From contig JAITPM010000121.1 of NCBI GenBank assembly GCA_031289425.1, positions 1 to 48,588 of the forward strand: a stretch of DNA of 48,588 nt, written 5' to 3'. How positions within the stretch are numbered: position 1 is the stretch's first letter; each line of letters starts with the position of its first letter. The notes under the pieces are model-generated. The model saw only the letters and a list, made by a program, of their open reading frames with translations. It had not been told where the DNA came from and did no database searches. This document shows positions 34,409 to 43,186 of the stretch, piece after piece. The stretch comes from Fusobacteriaceae bacterium (GTDB lineage Bacteria; Fusobacteriota; Fusobacteriia; Fusobacteriales; Fusobacteriaceae). A program made the position numbers and the translations under genes.

Positions 34409-37078
34409 ATGTTTGGGATATTCAAATTAATATTTGGAACAAAAAATGATAGAGAAATTAAAAGACTAAGAAAGATGGTTGAGGACATTAATAAACTAGA
34501 GCCAGAAATAAAAGCATTATCCGATAGAGAACTAAAAGATAAAACGATTGAATTTAAAGAAAGATTATCCAAGGGAGAAACATTGGATAATATCTTAGTA
34601 GATGCCTTTGCAGTTGTTAGGGAAGCATCCACAAGAGTGCTTGGTTTGACACATTTTGATGAACAATTAATGGGAGGAATTGTTCTCCATGAAGGAAAAA
34701 TAACAGAGATGAAGACCGGAGAAGGAAAAACATTAGTTGCGACGTGTCCGGTATATTTAAATGCTCTGGAAGGTAAAGGAGTCCATGTAATTACAGTCAA
34801 TGATTATTTGGCCAAAAGAGATAGAGATGAAATGGGAAGGATATATGAATTTTTGGGACTTTCTGCCGGAGTTATTTTAAATGAGATCTCTAAAAAAGAA
34901 AAGAAAAAAGCATATATGTCCGATGTGACTTATGGTACCAATTCTGAGTTTGGATTTGATTATTTGAGAGATAATATGGTAGATTCTCTTGAAGAAAAAG
35001 TGCAAAGGAAACTCAATTATTGTATAGTGGATGAGGTCGATTCTATATTGATTGATGAGGCCAGAACGCCACTTATTATATCTGGAGCTTCTTCTGATGT
35101 AATAGAAATGTATAAAATATTTAGACAAGTAGCTAATATATTAGTTAGAAGTACTGAAACAGAAAAAATAAAGGATGTAAAGACTAAAAGAATGATTCCT
35201 ATTACAGACGATAGATGGGAAGATTATGAAATAGATGAAAAATCTAAAAATGTCGTATTAACTGAAAAAGGAGTTAAAAAAGTAGAGAAATTATTGAAAT
35301 TAGATAATTTATATTCTGCTGAACATATTGAACTGACTCATTATTTGACACAGGCTTTGAGAGCTAAAGAATTATTTACAAAAGATAAAGATTATCTTAT
35401 AAGAGATGGACAAGTAATTATAATAGATGAATTCACTGGAAGAGCCTTAAATGGTAGAAGATATTCTGATGGACTTCATCAAGCTTTAGAAGCGAAAGAA
35501 GAAGTTAAAGTAGCTGGAGAGAATCAGACTTTAGCGTCTATTACATTGCAAAATTATTTTAGAATGTATAAAAAATTGGCAGGTATGACCGGAACAGCTG
35601 AAACAGAAGCTTCGGAATTTATGCATACATATGGACTTGAGGTCGTAGTAGTGCCAACGCATATGCCAATGATAAGAAAAGACAATTTGGATCTTGTCTA
35701 TAAAACTAAAAAAGAAAAAATAGATGCAATTGTGGATAAAATAAAAGAATTAAATAACAATGGGCAACCAGTGCTTGTTGGTACAATTTCTATAAAAAGT
35801 TCTGAAGAATTATCAGAACGATTAAAAGAAAAAAAGATAATTCATAGTGTGCTAAATGCAAAATTTCATGCCAAAGAAGCTGAAATAGTCGCTCAAGCCG
35901 GTAGATACAAATCAGTTACAATAGCTACAAATATGGCTGGAAGAGGAACAGATATAATGTTAGGTGGAAACCCTGATTTTCTGGCAATAAAAGAATGTGG
36001 GACAAGAGAATCAGATAACTTTAAAGAGTCCAAGGCAAAATATATAAAACAATGCGAAGAGGAAAAACAAAAAGTATTAGAATCAGGTGGATTATTTATA
36101 TTAGGAACTGAAAGACATGAATCCAGACGTATAGATAATCAACTTAGAGGAAGATCGGGAAGACAAGGAGATCCTGGAGTATCAGAATTTTATTTATCAC
36201 TAGAAGATGATTTGATGAGATTATTTGGATCTGACAGAGCCAAAAAGGCAATGGAAATGTTAAAATACCCAGAAGGGGAACCTATTATGCATTCCATGGT
36301 AGATAGAAGAATAGCTTCTGCACAAACTCAAATAGAGTCTCTTAACTTTGGAAGAAGAAAAAATCTACTAGAATTTGATGATGTTATGAACAAGCAAAGA
36401 AATGCTATATATGCCAGTCGAAATGAAGCTTTAGGAATAGATAATTTGGAAGAAAAGATAATTGGTATGCTTCTTGATACTGTCCAAAGCCAAGTGAGTG
36501 AAAGATTCCAAAGTGAATTCAAAGAAGATTGGGATATAAAGGGATTATCAGAATATTTATTTGAAAAATATGGATATGAAATAGAGGATTTGGATGAATA
36601 TAAATCCCATAGTGTGGAAGAATACAGTAAAAAAATATACGAAAGATTATTAGCAATTTATAAAGAAAAAGAAGCAAGTTTAGGATTTGAACTAATGAGA
36701 AAATTGGAAAAATATATACTCTTAGATGTTGTGGATGGAAGATGGAGAGAACACTTGAAATCTTTGGATGGATTGCGAGAAGGAATATATTTAAGAGCAT
36801 ATGGACAGAAGGATCCGGTAGTAGAATATAAATTGCTTTCAGGCGAATTATATGAACAAATGTTGATAACTATAAAGGAACAAACTACATCATTTTTATT
36901 TAAGGTAATAATTAAAAACCCGGAAGAGGATCTTGAACCTAAAGAAGAAGAAATAGATAATATCAAGTACATAGGTGGAAATGAATCGGAAATAGAAGAA
37001 ACTCCAAGCAAAAATTCGCTTTGTCCTTGCGGGAGCGGGAAAAAATATAAAAATTGTTGTGGACGGTTAAAAAATTAG
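34409..37078 (+). CDS. secA: Preprotein translocase ATPase SecA
   Basis: SecA pushes unfolded preproteins through SecYEG. The 889-residue product has Walker A MKTGEGKT (about 101-108), [19 protein letters not shown], the late [14 protein letters not shown] helicase motif, and [11 protein letters not shown]. The C terminus ends in the zinc and SecB-binding tail [14 protein letters not shown] flexible, acidic stretch ([13 protein letters not shown]) links it to the core. Its length is near the family mean. GAGGAATG upstream provides the ribosome site. It is the export motor for the many signal-peptide proteins in this window. Confidence 0.97.
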   Translation: MFGIFKLIFGTKNDREIKRLRKMVEDINKLEPEIKALSDRELKDKTIEFKERLSKGETLDNILVDAFAVVREASTRVLGLTHFDEQLMGGIVLHEGKITEMKTGEGKTLVATCPVYLNALEGKGVHVITVNDYLAKRDRDEMGRIYEFLGLSAGVILNEISKKEKKKAYMSDVTYGTNSEFGFDYLRDNMVDSLEEKVQRKLNYCIVDEVDSILIDEARTPLIISGASSDVIEMYKIFRQVANILVRSTETEKIKDVKTKRMIPITDDRWEDYEIDEKSKNVVLTEKGVKKVEKLLKLDNLYSAEHIELTHYLTQALRAKELFTKDKDYLIRDGQVIIIDEFTGRALNGRRYSDGLHQALEAKEEVKVAGENQTLASITLQNYFRMYKKLAGMTGTAETEASEFMHTYGLEVVVVPTHMPMIRKDNLDLVYKTKKEKIDAIVDKIKELNNNGQPVLVGTISIKSSEELSERLKEKKIIHSVLNAKFHAKEAEIVAQAGRYKSVTIATNMAGRGTDIMLGGNPDFLAIKECGTRESDNFKESKAKYIKQCEEEKQKVLESGGLFILGTERHESRRIDNQLRGRSGRQGDPGVSEFYLSLEDDLMRLFGSDRAKKAMEMLKYPEGEPIMHSMVDRRIASAQTQIESLNFGRRKNLLEFDDVMNKQRNAIYASRNEALGIDNLEEKIIGMLLDTVQSQVSERFQSEFKEDWDIKGLSEYLFEKYGYEIEDLDEYKSHSVEEYSKKIYERLLAIYKEKEASLGFELMRKLEKYILLDVVDGRWREHLKSLDGLREGIYLRAYGQKDPVVEYKLLSGELYEQMLITIKEQTTSFLFKVIIKNPEEDLEPKEEEIDNIKYIGGNESEIEETPSKNSLCPCGSGKKYKNCCGRLKN

Positions 37079-37179
37079 TATTCTTGTAAAAACCATAAAG
37101 ATATTATTTACTGAATAAGATTATCCATTATCACAGGTTATAATTTTAATTTAAACATGAAGATTTTTAAGGAGGAAAA

Positions 37180-37923
37180 ATGAAAAAATTATTGTTATTA
37201 TTATTACTAGCAATATCCGCAATTTCTTTTGGAGGAATTTTTAAAAGAGGTATTGATTCTGCTGATTTTAAATATGCATTGACACATGAATCTGCTAAAA
37301 ATTGGGATAAAACAATTGACGAAATAATCAGAAAAGAGGCCTATATTGAAGATTGGTATGGGGACGACAATGTAATTATTTACCTTAGAAAAACTGGTAT
37401 AATGAAAGAAAAAGATTTCCAATTTTTACAAAGTTTGACTAATAAAGAAGAATATGAAATTACTGGTGATGAATATGATGATTTCGTTGACTTGGTCGAT
37501 AAATACAGAAAAAAAGTCGCTAGAACATTTAGTGTAAAAAATGAAAATATAAAAAATCCGGTAGGATTAGTTAGAAAAATAGTTCTGGAAGCTTCTACTG
37601 GTAATTTTATAAATCCATCATCACAAATAAAATTGGTTGCAACTCCTCAAGAATGGGATGAATTAGTAAGTTTATCAAAAATCAGAGATTTTTCCAATAA
37701 AGATACTAAAAGATTGAGAAAAATATTAAATGATGTGTTGAAAAAAGATAATTTATTTGATGCAGAAGCATGGTATAATAGAGAAGTATCAGCTAGAGTT
37801 AAAAAAATAATTGAATTAAATTCTGGCTTAGTGGGAAAAAGAGAAAGAAATAATATAAATGCAAAGGCGTTGTACATAGCATATCCTGACTATTTATCAA
37901 GAATTGATAAATGGGGTAAATAA
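37180..37923 (+). CDS. Exported protein of unknown function
   Basis: This 247-residue product is not recognised. It has a clear signal peptide (MKK then LLLLLLLAISAISFG), with a likely cut near residue 18, and no cysteine near it. The mature part is soluble, charged and mostly helical, rich in Lys, Asp and Glu, with motif-like stretches such as DWYGDDNVIIYLRKTG and VATPQEWDELVSLSKI. AAGGAGG lies 6 bases before the ATG. It has no partner, being followed by its own terminator, and is not clearly cotranscribed with secA. A periplasmic or secreted role is likely; no catalytic motif was seen. Confidence 0.8.
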   Translation: MKKLLLLLLLAISAISFGGIFKRGIDSADFKYALTHESAKNWDKTIDEIIRKEAYIEDWYGDDNVIIYLRKTGIMKEKDFQFLQSLTNKEEYEITGDEYDDFVDLVDKYRKKVARTFSVKNENIKNPVGLVRKIVLEASTGNFINPSSQIKLVATPQEWDELVSLSKIRDFSNKDTKRLRKILNDVLKKDNLFDAEAWYNREVSARVKKIIELNSGLVGKRERNNINAKALYIAYPDYLSRIDKWGK

Positions 37924-37933
37924 TTAATAAGAT

Positions 37934-37962
37934 AAATGGCATCTTAAAAGATGCCATTTTTA
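37934..37962 (+). terminator. Terminator after the exported protein gene
   Basis: AATGGCATCT pairs with AGATGCCATT around a 4-base loop, then TTTTTAT. It is a strong hairpin 11 bases after the stop codon. Confidence 0.93.
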
Positions 37963-37983
37963 TACAACTGGGAATAAATATAT

Positions 37984-38011
37984 TTGAATTTTTATATATA
38001 AATGATATAAT
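37984..38011 (+). promoter_or_regulatory. Promoter of the PHP gene
   Basis: TTGAAT (37984-37989) and TATAAT (38006-38011) are 16 bases apart, with TGA immediately before the -10 (extended -10). Confidence 0.7.
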
Positions 38012-38058
38012 ATAGCAAACTTAATCTTTGCCGTATAAATCAAAATAGAAGGAGTAAA

Positions 38059-38883
38059 ATGGAAATAGATTTGCATATTCATACAACAGAATCTGATGGG
38101 ACATATACCCCGGAAAAAGTTGTAAAAATGGCTAAAAAATACAACTTGAAAGCTATATCTATTACAGATCATGATACGATAGATGGACTATTAGAGGGTA
38201 AGATGACTGCCGTAGAAATGGGTATTGAATTTGTAAATGGGATAGAGATATCGACTAACATAAATAATAGAGATATACATATTTTAGGATATTTTTTGAA
38301 TATAGAAGATGCGAATTTTTTATCAGAATTAAACGAGTTAAAAATTCAACGGAACATAAGAAATGAAAAAATACTAAAAAAATTGGAATTATTTGGCATT
38401 GAAATAGAAAGAGAAAAGCTTATTAAAATGGCACCCGGAAAAATATTGAGCCGTGTTCATATAGCGAATTATCTGGTAGAGTATGGGTTTGCCTCATCTA
38501 ATGATGAAGCATTTGGGACTTATATTGGAGATAAAGGTTGTGCTCATGTTCCTAAAGAAAACTTTTATCCGCAAAGAGCTGTTAAAATGATATATGATAA
38601 CAGAGGGTTGGCATCTCTCGCACATCCCAATTTGATCAGTAAAGATTTTGGAGTTGTAGAAAATTTAATCAAAGAATTAAAAAACTATGGTCTAGGAGCA
38701 ATCGAAACTGAATATCCTTCTTTTACTGCAAAAGAAAAAAGAAAATATAGAAAAATTGCAGAAAAATATTCATTATTGATGACTGGCGGTTCAGATTTTC
38801 ATGGGGAAAACAAAATGGGAATCAACATAGGGAGTACCGGACTTGATGAAAAACATTTTTTATTATTAAAAGATAAAACTTAA
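38059..38883 (+). CDS. PHP domain metal-dependent phosphoesterase (RNase AM / TrpH type)
   Basis: Members of this family trim 5' ends of RNA or hydrolyse nucleoside 3',5'-bisphosphates. The 274-residue product has the PHP motif I as DLHIHTTESDGTYTP near the N terminus (metal ligands His6, His8, Asp13) and motif II ITDHDTIDG. Motif III lies at LASLAHPNLI, and motif IV with TGGSDFHGE is near the C terminus. These four metal-binding motifs are complete, so it should be active. GGAG lies 5 bases before the ATG. Distinction between RNase AM and histidinol phosphatase-like members rests on length and the HTTESDGTYTP start, which favours the former. Its own promoter precedes it. Confidence 0.88.
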   Translation: MEIDLHIHTTESDGTYTPEKVVKMAKKYNLKAISITDHDTIDGLLEGKMTAVEMGIEFVNGIEISTNINNRDIHILGYFLNIEDANFLSELNELKIQRNIRNEKILKKLELFGIEIEREKLIKMAPGKILSRVHIANYLVEYGFASSNDEAFGTYIGDKGCAHVPKENFYPQRAVKMIYDNRGLASLAHPNLISKDFGVVENLIKELKNYGLGAIETEYPSFTAKEKRKYRKIAEKYSLLMTGGSDFHGENKMGINIGSTGLDEKHFLLLKDKT

Positions 38884-38901
38884 TATATAGCAATTGAAAC
38901 A

Positions 38902-38930
38902 TTGACATACTCAGGACAAATTAATAAGAT
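38902..38930 (+). promoter_or_regulatory. Promoter of hldD
   Basis: A perfect TTGACA (38902-38907) and TAAGAT (38925-38930) are separated by 17 bases, 16 bases before the start codon. This supports the short form of HldD. Confidence 0.55.
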
Positions 38931-38946
38931 AACATATGGAGGAGTT

Positions 38947-39945
38947 ATGATTATAGTAACTGGTGCTGCCGGTATGATTGGAAGCGCCTTTGTTTGGAGA
39001 TTAAATCAGGAAGGAATAAAAGATATTTTACTTGTCGATAAATTGAGAACTGATGATAAGTGGCTGAATATAAGAAAGAGGCAGTATGCTGATTGGGTGG
39101 ACAAAGATAATTTATTTGTATGGCTCGAAAATGAAGCGAATGCTGCCAGGATAACCGGTATTGTGCATATGGGAGCCTGTTCTGCAACCACAGAAACAGA
39201 CGGAGATTTCTTAATGGAAAACAATTATGGTTATTCAAAAAAATTGTGGGAATTTGCATCAAAAAGAAATATAAATTATGTCTATGCTTCTTCGGCCGCT
39301 ACTTATGGGTTGGGAGAATTGGGGTATAATGATGATGTGACTCCAGATGAATTGCAAAAATTGAGACCATTAAACAAATATGGATATTCTAAAAAAATAT
39401 TTGATGATTGGGTTTTAAAACAAAAAAATACACCTAAACAATGGGCTGGATTAAAATTTTTTAATGTATATGGACCGCAGGAATATCATAAGGGAAGAAT
39501 GGCATCCATGGTATTTCATACATTTAATCAGTATAAAAAAATCGGGAAAGTAAAACTTTTCAAATCACATAAAGAAAAATATGAAGATGGAGGACAACTG
39601 AGAGATTTTGTATATGTAAAAGATGTAGTTGATGTAATTTATTTTTTGCTTACAAAAGAAACTACATCTGGCATTTATAATATAGGAACAGGAAAAGCTA
39701 GGAGTTTTTTAGATCTTTCCATGAGTGCAATTAGATTTGCTTCAGGAAATGAAACATTAAAAGTTGAAGATGTAGTTGAATTTATTCCTATGCCGGATGA
39801 CTTGATGGAAAAATATCAATATTTTACTGAGGCTTCAATGGAAAAAATAAAAAAAATAGGATATAATAAAGAATTTTATGATTTAGAAAGTGGAATAAAA
39901 GATTATGTAACAAACTATCTTTCACAAGAAGATCCATATTTATAG
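38947..39945 (+). CDS. hldD: ADP-L-glycero-D-manno-heptose 6-epimerase
   Basis: HldD makes the activated heptose used in the inner core of LPS, so it implies an LPS-bearing outer membrane. The 332-residue product is an SDR-type epimerase: NADP-binding VTGAAGMIGSAFVWRL at the N terminus, HMGACSATTETDGDF, YASSAATYG and the catalytic pair in NKYGYSKKIFDDWV. GPQEYHKGRMASM is also typical of HldD and separates it from GalE. The frame extends to 38902, but the ATG at 38947 is preceded by GGAGGAG and begins the fold properly. It is followed by uppP 14 bases later. Confidence 0.94.
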   Translation: MIIVTGAAGMIGSAFVWRLNQEGIKDILLVDKLRTDDKWLNIRKRQYADWVDKDNLFVWLENEANAARITGIVHMGACSATTETDGDFLMENNYGYSKKLWEFASKRNINYVYASSAATYGLGELGYNDDVTPDELQKLRPLNKYGYSKKIFDDWVLKQKNTPKQWAGLKFFNVYGPQEYHKGRMASMVFHTFNQYKKIGKVKLFKSHKEKYEDGGQLRDFVYVKDVVDVIYFLLTKETTSGIYNIGTGKARSFLDLSMSAIRFASGNETLKVEDVVEFIPMPDDLMEKYQYFTEASMEKIKKIGYNKEFYDLESGIKDYVTNYLSQEDPYL

Positions 39946-39959
39946 GGGGAAACTAATTA

Positions 39960-40778
39960 ATGAATCCATATTTAATAATAATCATACTTTCAGTTGTGGA
40001 AGGGATTACGGAATTTTTGCCTATTAGTAGTACTGGTCACATGATTTTGGTAGAAAGATTTATAAATAGCAGTTATTTTTCAAAAACCTTTATGGATAGC
40101 TTTTTGGTGATAGTGCAATTGGGGGCAATACTGGCAGTGTTAATATATTTTTGGAATGAAATTACACCATTTATCAGAGATAAAACTTTATTAATAAAAA
40201 GATTTATTTTATATTTGAAACTTGCTGTTGCGATGATACCGGCAGTAATAATTGGGTTGGCTTTTGAAGATATAATTTCAGCTTATTTTATGGATAATGT
40301 TTATATTGTAGCTGCTACACTTATATTTTATGGTGTTTTATTTATTATCATTGAAAAAATTTTTAAAAACAGATATTCTAAAATAAATGAAATAGGTAAT
40401 TTGTCCTTTATAAAAGCTTTCTTAATAGGAATATTTCAATGCTTGGCTATGGTTCCGGGAACATCAAGGTCAGGGGCAACAATAATTGGCGGATTACTTT
40501 TGGGTCTTTCCAAAAGTTTGGCTGCAGAATTTTCTTTTTTATTGGCTATTCCAACCATGTTTGGAGCAACGTTTTTAAAACTTATCAAAAACGGAGTCGG
40601 TTTTACCGGTATAGAATGGGTGTTTATGGGAATAGGGGTTACAATTTCCTTTATAATAGCTTATATAGCAATAAAATGGTTCATGGACTACATAAAGAGA
40701 AAAAGTTTTGAAGTATTTGGAATTTATAGGATTATCCTAGGGGTTTTAGTATTTGGTATTATGTTTATTTCTAGATAA
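39960..40778 (+). CDS. uppP: Undecaprenyl-diphosphatase
   Basis: UppP (BacA) removes a phosphate from undecaprenyl diphosphate so that the lipid carrier can be reused for peptidoglycan and O-glycan export. The 272-residue product is an integral membrane protein with about eight segments. It shows both catalytic motifs: EGITEFLPISSTGHM (about residues 14-28) with the conserved glutamates, and PGTSRSGATI (about 166-175) with the arginine. AGGGGG lies 12 bases before the ATG. It follows hldD closely and probably shares its transcript, linking LPS and wall synthesis. Confidence 0.96.
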   Translation: MNPYLIIIILSVVEGITEFLPISSTGHMILVERFINSSYFSKTFMDSFLVIVQLGAILAVLIYFWNEITPFIRDKTLLIKRFILYLKLAVAMIPAVIIGLAFEDIISAYFMDNVYIVAATLIFYGVLFIIIEKIFKNRYSKINEIGNLSFIKAFLIGIFQCLAMVPGTSRSGATIIGGLLLGLSKSLAAEFSFLLAIPTMFGATFLKLIKNGVGFTGIEWVFMGIGVTISFIIAYIAIKWFMDYIKRKSFEVFGIYRIILGVLVFGIMFISR

Positions 40779-40835
40779 AAATAATAATATTGCAGGAGAA
40801 AAGAATAAACTTTGAAGTTTTATGGGAGGTAGATT

Positions 40836-41120
40836 ATGTTAAAGAAAATTTTGCTATCCGTAGTACTTATTCTGGCAATTACAAATTGTGCATATTTGGA
40901 ATACCCTGCGTCTACGAACGTTTCATATGAGACAAGATATATCTATAAAAGAGATAATAGTTGGTTTAGAAGAACACGTAGGCCTCCAAGACCACCGAAA
41001 CCTCCAAGAGCAGCCAGACCACCGAGAGGAGCTGCCAGAAGAGAATATAGACGAGATTCGAGGCCGCCAATGGCAGGAAGACCTGGATTTAGAGCACCTG
41101 CTATGCGTGGTAGGAGATAA
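40836..41120 (+). CDS. Small lipoprotein with an Arg/Pro-rich tail
   Basis: The 94-residue product is not recognised. It has a lipoprotein-like signal peptide with cysteine at residue 18 (ITNC; Asn before Cys is less usual). The tail from residue 44 to 94 contains 18 arginines and 12 prolines, with repeated PPRPP, PPKPP and ARPPRG pieces. It would be strongly positive and extended. The tail-coding DNA is clearly more GC-rich than its surroundings, a consequence of Arg and Pro codons. GGGAGG lies 7 bases before the ATG. A role in binding LPS, nucleic acid or wall polymers is possible but unproven. It stands between uppP and tmk, same strand. Confidence 0.75.
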   Translation: MLKKILLSVVLILAITNCAYLEYPASTNVSYETRYIYKRDNSWFRRTRRPPRPPKPPRAARPPRGAARREYRRDSRPPMAGRPGFRAPAMRGRR

Positions 41121-41188
41121 GATAAAATAAAATTTTACAAGGCAATACCATAAAATTTATACAAACATATACAAATATAGGAGTCGAT

Positions 41189-41860
41189 ATGGGCAAAATA
41201 ATCGTAATTGAAGGGACAGATTCCAGCGGGAAAGAAACACAAACAAATAGATTATTTGAAAAATTAAAATTTATAAATAAAAAAGTTAGAAAAGTATCAT
41301 TTCCAAATTATGATAGCCCTGCTTGTGAGCCTGTAAAAATGTATCTCTCTGGTAAATTTGGAGAAAACCCTTTAAATATAAACCCTTATCCTATTTCTGC
41401 AATGTATGCGATAGATAGGTATGCTTCTTACAAAACAGATTGGGAAGAGTTCTATAATGATGACGGGATAATAATCACGGACAGGTACGTGACTTCTAAT
41501 ATGATACATCAGGGTGCAAAGATCCGAGATAAAGTAGAAAAATTAAAATATTTAAATTGGTTGGAAGATTTAGAATATGATAAAATATTAATACCTCGAC
41601 CAAATATTGTTATATTTTTAAATATGCCAATTTTTATGGCCTTAAAATTAATGGAAAATAGAAAGAATAAAATCAACGGAGAGGATGGTAAAGATATACA
41701 TGAAAAAAATGTAAAATATTTAGAAAATTCCTATGAAAATGCCTGTGAAATTTCTAAAATATATAACTGGAAAGAAATAAAATGTGTAAATAATGATAAA
41801 TTAAAAAGTATTGTAGAAATAGAGAATGAAATTTTTCAGGTTCTAGAAGATATTTTATAA
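41189..41860 (+). CDS. tmk: Thymidylate kinase
   Basis: Tmk phosphorylates dTMP to dTDP for DNA synthesis. The 223-residue product begins MGKIIVIEGTDSSGKETQTN, whose EGTDSSGKETQ P-loop (9-19) is the hallmark of the family. The DRY motif appears in IITDRYVTSNMIHQG, and a lid region with basic residues occurs around MENRKNKINGEDGKD. It is of the class in which the lid and not the P-loop carries the extra arginine. It is longer than the E. coli enzyme by about 10 residues. AGGAG lies 7 bases before the ATG. Confidence 0.94.
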   Translation: MGKIIVIEGTDSSGKETQTNRLFEKLKFINKKVRKVSFPNYDSPACEPVKMYLSGKFGENPLNINPYPISAMYAIDRYASYKTDWEEFYNDDGIIITDRYVTSNMIHQGAKIRDKVEKLKYLNWLEDLEYDKILIPRPNIVIFLNMPIFMALKLMENRKNKINGEDGKDIHEKNVKYLENSYENACEISKIYNWKEIKCVNNDKLKSIVEIENEIFQVLEDIL

Positions 41861-41946
41861 TTTTTAAACTAAAAGAGTTATAAAATATATAAAAAATTAA
41901 AAATTTTTATTAAATATATTTGTATATGTAATCGAGCGGAGGGTAA

Positions 41947-42972
41947 ATGCAAATTTTAATATCTTTATTAGTTTTAGGAATACTGGTGTTTGTGCACGAG
42001 CTAGGACATTTTGTAACAGCAAAATTATCCAAGATGCCTGTTTCTGAATTTTCGATAGGAATGGGGCCAAGTGTATATTCATATACTGGAGAAAAAACTG
42101 TCTACTCATTTAGAGCTATACCGGTTGGGGGATTCGTAAATATAGAGGGAATGGAAGTAGATAGCGAATTAGAGGATGGTTTTAATAATAAAAAGCCGAT
42201 TTTAAAATTTATAGTTTTATTTGCTGGTGTTTTTATGAATTTTTTATTTGCATTTATTTTGATTTTTGGAAGCACTATGGTAGCGGGTAATTATGTACAA
42301 AACACTGCTCCAGTAGTTGGTGAAGTGATTGAAAACAGTAAAATAAAAAATATAATTTTACCAAAAGATAAAATTATTAAGATTAATAATATTCCTATAA
42401 AAGAGTGGACAGATATTAGTGCTACTATAAATTCAGAGGCCAAAGCTAATATTTTAAGGTTAAATGTAGAATTAGAAAGAGGCAGAGAAAAGAAAATAGT
42501 AAATTTGGATGTAATGAAAGATCCTAGTTCTGATAGATTTGTGATAGGGATAGTTCCGGAATTTTTCAAGGTCAAGATTGGATTGAAGGATGGGTTCATA
42601 AAAAGTGTAAATTTAACAGGCAAAATGTTTAAAGATATATTTAAGGGATTGGGAGCGCTAATTTCCGGAAAAGTAAAAAAAGATGATATTAGCGGACCAA
42701 TAGGAATAATAAAAGTGTTAGGAAGTGCGTCTAAAGAGGGAATGGGAATCCTTGCATATCTTACAGCAATGCTTTCAATAAATTTAGGTATATTGAATTT
42801 ACTCCCAATACCGGCAATGGACGGTGGAAGGATATTGTTTGTGTTATGGGAGATAATTGGAATAAAGATAAGTAAAAAAACTGAGGAAAGAGTTCATTAT
42901 GTAGGAATGATAATGTTATTTGCTCTGATGTTTTTTATAACTGTAAATGATGTATTCAATTTATTAAAATAA
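41947..42972 (+). CDS. rseP: Site-2 intramembrane metalloprotease RseP
   Basis: RseP cuts membrane-anchored regulators and remnant signal peptides inside the inner membrane. The 341-residue product has the zinc site HELGH at residues 17-21 in its first membrane segment and the second catalytic motif NLLPIPAMDGGRILF near the C terminus. About four membrane segments are expected. Only one PDZ domain (about 115-190) separates the two catalytic parts, whereas E. coli RseP has two; the single-PDZ form is common in other phyla. GGAGGG lies 4 bases before the ATG. No anti-sigma gene is adjacent. Confidence 0.94.
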   Translation: MQILISLLVLGILVFVHELGHFVTAKLSKMPVSEFSIGMGPSVYSYTGEKTVYSFRAIPVGGFVNIEGMEVDSELEDGFNNKKPILKFIVLFAGVFMNFLFAFILIFGSTMVAGNYVQNTAPVVGEVIENSKIKNIILPKDKIIKINNIPIKEWTDISATINSEAKANILRLNVELERGREKKIVNLDVMKDPSSDRFVIGIVPEFFKVKIGLKDGFIKSVNLTGKMFKDIFKGLGALISGKVKKDDISGPIGIIKVLGSASKEGMGILAYLTAMLSINLGILNLLPIPAMDGGRILFVLWEIIGIKISKKTEERVHYVGMIMLFALMFFITVNDVFNLLK

Positions 42973-43067
42973 TGTATCCGGTAAAGGCGCCTGAAATGTA
43001 AAAAATTGGGAATTAAAAAATATCCGTGTAAGTTTTATGAAAAAATGTACTAAAACTAAAAAATATC

Positions 43068-43096
43068 TTGAAAGAATCTTAAATTTTGTATATAAT
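43068..43096 (+). promoter_or_regulatory. Promoter of the NtrC-type regulator gene
   Basis: TTGAAA (43068-43073) and a perfect TATAAT (43091-43096) are separated by 17 bases. The leader is about 85 bases. Confidence 0.75.
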
Positions 43097-43186
43097 ATAT
43101 ATTGAAACAATACATAATTTTTAAAATCTAAAAAAATGTAAAAAAAGTAAACACAGAAATGAAATATTATAACTAGGTGATGTGGA

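Noticed and set aside
38902-38946. Upstream extension of hldD to 38902
   Set aside because: The start would lie on the TTGACA box; ATG at 38947 has GGAGGAG and begins the Rossmann fold.
40888-41130. An 80-residue frame overlapping the Arg/Pro lipoprotein in another frame
   Set aside because: It has no good ribosome site or signal, while the other frame has GGGAGG and a lipoprotein signal peptide.
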